Shown: positions 46,601 through 52,600 of the stretch, piece by piece
Layout: each line of letters starts with the position of its first letter
Numbering within the stretch: the stretch's first letter is position 1
Assembly (NCBI RefSeq): GCF_019059575.1
Contig: NW_024881520.1
Coordinates: 868,001 to 932,000 of the forward strand
Direction of reading: 5' to 3'
Length of the DNA: 64,000 nt
Source of the DNA: Amphibalanus amphitrite
Lineage: Eukaryota > Arthropoda > Thecostraca > Balanomorpha > Balanidae
Program-made: the position numbers and the translations under genes
The notes under the pieces: model-generated
Seen by the model: the letters and a program-made list of their open reading frames with translations, nothing else
Database searches by the model: none
Told to the model about the DNA's origin: nothing

Positions 46601-49600
46601 TACATCAACTTCCCGGGAACGGCCTGCGAGGTACTATTCGGCCTCATCTGCCTCCTCACGGTAAGTCAATTGTAGCTGCAAAATAAGTGCGGTGTTATAA
46701 ACGACCTAGTGTTATTATGCCAATTGAAAATCCGTTTGTTTCCGAATAAAGTCGACCGCTGAATCGCAGGGTCGGGCCGGGCCGTAGCAGGCGAAGAAGA
46801 CCAAGCAGAATCAAAAATCCGATGCACTGTATTGGGGAAACGCCTCCAACCGTGCCAACAGAAAAAGCCACAATGCCACACAAAACCGAAAACAGCTGTC
46901 TGTGCGCGGGCGTGGCACAGCTGCTCGGGGTCAAGGCCAATCACCGCGCGCCACATACCAAAGTCGCAGCTAACAGAGCCACAGTCGGCAGCGGCCACAA
47001 TCCGCACAACCCAATCCAACTAATAGATGTCGCTAGCGGTCAATCACTGTACGGTACAGGCGCTAAACGATACGGTACGGTACTGAACAATATTCAACAC
47101 CCTCCCGCCGACTCTTGGCAGAGCCAATGAATAACAGAAACAGAGCCGTGAACAATGCATATGTTCACTACCTACATCAAATAAAGTGCAAACATTTCAT
47201 ACAGACACACCACTGAAACGTATCACGACTTGATATTTAAAATGCCCACCACTGAGGCAGTGCGCGAGGGACCTGCAAGAGGCACTCAGGCAGGACACCC
47301 GGGTGAAGGAAGAGAGGATGGAAGGACTTCAAGGTTATGAAGCCGCTGTACAGACCTCGTTCTCAGACCACCAGGGGTTCTCACCTCAGCAGACCGGACC
47401 AAGCCGTCCCTCCCAGGGAACACGCGAGTAACCACCCCCATATCCCACTTAAGCCGGGGGGTCCCCTCCTCGTGCACCAGAACAGGTGAGCCCACCTCTA
47501 GCTTACCCTGTCCCTTACCGCTCACTGCGGGCGGTAGAGTCCTCAAGTATTCATTCCTCCAGGCAGCCCAAAACTTGGACAGGCGCATCTCACAGACCCG
47601 TGCCCTGTCACTCAACGCCCGCGCAGTCACGGCAGACGGATCCTCGGCCGCCCTGGCCTGAAACCCTACACTGCGCCCAGTCAAAAAATGGTTTGGCGTC
47701 AGAGGTCCCGGACAATCTGGAGTGTCACCCTGAAAGGTGAGTGGTCGCGAGTTAATGCAAGCCTCGACCTCACTCAGCACGGTTTCCAATTCAATGCGCG
47801 TCAGACAGCGCTTTCCCAGTGACTTACGAAGCGCGACCTTGACTGAACGTATCAGACGTTCCCACCAACCCCCCCCCACCACGGGGAGAGGGGGGCGATG
47901 AATTTCCAACAAGGAGAGAGCCGCCCAAAGTACTTGCGAAGCTGAACGTCGGCGCCTTTGAAGGTGGTCGCGTTGTCGGAATAGACAGTGGACGGCACAC
48001 CTCTCCGAGCAGCAAACCTGCGGAACGCCAGCATGAAATGCGGCAGCGACAGCGATTCGGTCAGCTCCAAATGCACGGCACGAGTGACCGCGCAGGTAAA
48101 TAGACAAACGTATAACTTCTTCCGTGGGAAATCAACAGAAAACAGTGGCCCTGCGAAGTCCACGCCAGTGACTGAAAATGGCGGGGCAGGAGACACCCTA
48201 TCCCGCGGCAGAGGGGCGGTCTGCTGCGAACCGGCCCTGGCATCCTGCCAACGGCACGCCAGACAGCCACGAACAACGCGGCGAGCAATGGCTCTGAGCC
48301 CCAGCACCCAAAACTCAGATCTCACAGCAGTCAGCAGGGTGGCTACACCAGCATGATGCATGAGGTGGTGCTGCTCACGAACGAGCAAGTACGACAAGTG
48401 CCCCTTGGGCAAAATAATAGGATGCTTTTCCTCATAAGATAGCTGACTAAACTGGAGTCGCCCTTGAACACGCAGCAGACCATCAGACAAGAAGGGCGAG
48501 AGCCTGTGAAGTGGCGAGCTGGCTGGAACTCTACCACCCATCCTCAGAGCTGTCATCTCAGCATGAAAACTCTCAACCTGTACAAGGCGAAACAGAGCGT
48601 TCCGCGCATCAGTCATCTCAGCACACGTCAGGTCTTGCTCGCTGCAGCGGTTCACACCACGAGCGTTCCGGACAAATCTCTGAACCCAACCCATCACTCG
48701 GGTGGCCTTGTTCAGTGATCCAAATCTGTCGAGGTCTAACAACCTCGTCTGGACAGAAGCACGGTCACTTGGACCATCGGCACGGGGCGGCGCCGCCGCA
48801 CCGACTCCTCCGTCAGGTGGCGGGCTCACCCGCGGATCTGGTGCCCCATCAGCCGCCACTGCGTCGTCAGAACACAGCAACTTCCCCTCTCCGACATCAG
48901 TGGGGGCACATGGTGCAGCAGCATCCTCCGAAAGGACTGTTTGCACTCTCGCGTCACACAGGACGCCGCGGAGGTCACCGACCTCACGCGCCGGCTCACC
49001 AGAAACAGCCACCATCTCTTCTCGGATCAGAAGCTGCGCCGATTCCGAGGCGTCCACCCAGGACGCCGTCCCGTCGCTGACCTGGAGCGGCTGGGCGGCT
49101 ACACGAAGCCAGTCAGGACCAGAGCGCCACAGCCGAGACACGAGCAAATCATCGGCCAACATGCCACGCGTCAGCAGGTCTGCGGGGTTGTCGGATGAGC
49201 TGCAATGACGCCAGCACGCCACAGGCGTCAGAGACTGGATCTGGCGCACTCGGCTGGCCACGAAGGGCTTCCACCTCCGAGGATCACCTGTCAGCCATCC
49301 GAGGGCGATCATCGAGTCAGACCAGCATGTACACAAGGCACCGTCAGGCAAACGCAGAGCCTTTCGCACCAACTCAACCAGCTGACTGGCCATCAGGCAA
49401 GCCATCAGCTCCAGCCGAGGTAACGTCTGCCTCTTCAGAGGAGCCACTCTGGCCTTTGACATCACCATTGACACAGAACTGGACCCATCAGGCAGTGAGA
49501 GGCGAATGTACACCACTGCCCCATAGCCCTTAGGCGACGCGTCAGCGAAAACGTGCAACTCCTTACGTGCATCAGAGGACCAGTCAGGTCCACCGCCAGC

Positions 49601-52600
49601 TGAGTAGCAGCGTGGGATCCGGTGCCGCTGCAGCAGCTGAAGACCGTCCACCCAGCTCCTGAACAACTCAGCATCGCCGCCCCGAAGCGGCTCGTCCCAC
49701 CCAGAACCCTGCTCCCACAGGTCCTGGAAAAGGCATTTAGCGAGCATTGTGAACGGAGTCAGGAACCCGAGAGGGTCAAACAGTCTAGCAATCAGACTAA
49801 GCAGGACACGTTTCGTTGGGACAACATCATCAGGGAGGAGTTGACCTACAAAGGAGAAAGTGTCGTCGTCGGGCCACCAAGTCACACCAAGCACCTTCAC
49901 GCTGTCACTGACTGAGCCACCTTCGAGCTCACCGAAGAGAACAGCAGAGTTGGACGAACACTTTGACAGCTCCATCCCAGCAGCTCCCATGATGGAGCGC
50001 GCTTCCCTGAACATGGCTACAACCTCTGCCTCCGAGTCCGCTCCTGAAAGCAGGTCGTCCATGTAGAAGTTCTCTTTCATCTCCTGCACCACAGGCTCAT
50101 CACCATACTGGGACAGATGGTGTTGAACAGTTGCATTAAGCAAAAAGGGACTGCAAGCAACACCAAACGTCACGCGCTGGAAGCGCATCACCCTAACTCT
50201 GCCCTCACAGAGCCATAAGAACCTGTGCACGTCCTGGTCCTCACGTGCAAGCCTGACTTGCAAAAAAGCCTTGACGATGTCGGCGGAGAAGCCGAATCGC
50301 CATCTCCTGAACCGCAGGAGAACCTCCGGCAGACTGGGAATCAACGCCGGCCCTAGCTCCACGCAGTCATTCAATGACAAACCATTGTAGCCTCGGGCAG
50401 ATGCATCAAAGACAGGGCGCACTTTCATCCCCCTACTAGTCTCTTTCACCACTGGGCGATGTGGCATGTAATAGACTGGGAATTCAGAGCACATCTCCTC
50501 AGTTGGGACCTCACAAATCACACCAGAGGTCTCCATTTCCCTCAAGGCACAATCATATCTCTCCCTCAGCAGGGGGTTCCCATCTATTTTTTTTTTTTTT
50601 TTTTTTTTTTTTTTAGTGGCCCTAACTTACGTTACCGGCCTCGCGAGGAGGGCGGCGACCTAACTACGCCGCGCAAAACAAACCGGCCGTCCTAACTAAG
50701 ACCGGTGGCCACTTTTACAGCAAGACAACATGGGAAAACCCATATCCATGTACTATGCCATGAATATGGGAAAAAACCCATGAATTTACGTTAAGACACA
50801 TAAATGACAGTGAAACTTACCGGTAAATTGATGTTTGTGAAGGGAGGGAAGGAGGAAGTTTGTGAATGGTAAGGTTACGAGAGTTTGATGACAGGAATGG
50901 TTTGAAGAGTGGGTTAGGTTAGGTTAGGTTAGGTTAGGTTAGGTTAGGTTAGGTTAGGTTAGGTTAGGTTAGGTTAGGTTAGGTTAGGTTAGGTTAGGTT
51001 AGGTTAGGTTAGGTTAGGTTAGGTTAGGTTAGGACCCTCAGCCCTGCCAGACAACACCCACCCAAAGACAGTCTCCTGAGCTACCAGGCCATCCGGACTG
51101 CGGAACAGGCCAGCTCTCACCAGATCCCAGTACTGGTCCTGTCCCACCAGGATGTCTACTCGTATCTGCTGGTCCTGGTCGTCTGAGTACGTATCAGCTA
51201 GCGGCAGGTGTGAGAAGGCACTCAGGAGCTGAGCTGGCACAACAGGGCGTCTCAGAGGTGCGCATATCACTGGTACGCGCACTGCCTCAATCCTGTGAAC
51301 AGATGACACAGACTCATTTGCAGCAGCAAGCTGTAACTCGAACTTATCATAAACACCGTCCTGTTTCCCACCACCAAAGGCAGCATATGCCATCTCGACA
51401 GAGCCCTTCCATGTCCCCTTGACCCTTTTCAGTAGCCCCTCGGACACAAAGGAGCGATCAGCCCCAGAATCCATGATCAGTTTAGCAAACACAGGTTTCC
51501 CATCATTCCCAATCACCCGCACAGTAGCAGTGGGAAGCAACACATGATCCCCTCCCGTATGAGAAGACAGAGAGGCAGAGGCTGTGTCAGCGTCACGGGG
51601 CTGCCTCTCAGTGGGTGCCTCAGGTCCAGCCCTACTCTGATCAGAGTCCCGGACACCCTCCCTTCTGAGACAGCACATGGTGTGATGTCTACGACCACAC
51701 TCCTTACATCTAACAGAGCAAGATCTAGCCATGTGGCTAGATGACAGACAGCTAAAACACAGTCTAGCCCCTCTGACCCTCTCAAATCTTTCTTCACGCG
51801 TTAACTTAAGCCAATCTTTGCACTTATCTGATAGGTGAGGTCCCTGACAGAAGCCACAGGTGGTCTCAGATGAGGCCTGCAGAGCAGCAGCTGTAGAACC
51901 AGCAGGTGGCGGCTTCCCAGTGAACTGCCTGAGGCGGCCGGGAGCCCGAGCAGGGCGGCCACCCAGCCGACCACCAGGCTGTCCAGAAGACGATCGGCGG
52001 CCACCCTCAGCAGGAGCAGCAGCAGCAGAGTGATCCACCCGCTCCAGGTGGCAGTAGTTGCCAGAGCGCTCCCTCCTCTGAATCTCCGAGGCAAGGAACT
52101 GGAGGAGGTACTCCAGATCACTCTCTCTTCCCTCCGAACCTCTTGCCCACTCCAGTCGGACCTCTTCAGGGAGCTTAGAGAGCACCAAGGGGGTGAGGAA
52201 TACTCCGAACTTCTCCCCTTCAACACCAAGGCCCTCCAAACTTCTGATGTGGGACATCAGTTCATCCTGCAGACGTTGCAGATCACATTGGTTCAGGCTC
52301 ACATTCAGCAACGCCTCAATGTGAAGAAAGACGAGTCTCTCTGGGCGGCCATACCTCTGACGGAGGATGTCACAGGCCGCCTTGTAGCTTGAGCCAGTGA
52401 GCACCAAGCCACTGATAGCCTTCAAGGCCTCCCCCTTCAGTAGTGACCGAAGGTAAGAAAACTTAGACACGTCAGGAAGTTCAGCTTGATCCACACAAGC
52501 ACAGAATGATTCCCAAAACATAGGCCAGCCCCTCACATCACCATCAAAGGTCGGCAGTGATAACTTGGGGAGCTTCATTGCCTGTGCATGTGAGGACGAG

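Noticed and set aside
46822-47130. Small genes at 46822-47130 and 53017-53304 with the same protein
   Set aside because: They are antisense frames within the two LTRs.
48511-49208. Plus-strand frames of 168-189 codons over the BEL pol region
   Set aside because: Shadows of the minus-strand RT/RNase H/integrase gene.
50914-51033. A chromosome end, because of the TTAGG array
   Set aside because: Unique coding sequence of the BEL element and the receptor gene continue on both sides; it is an interstitial block.
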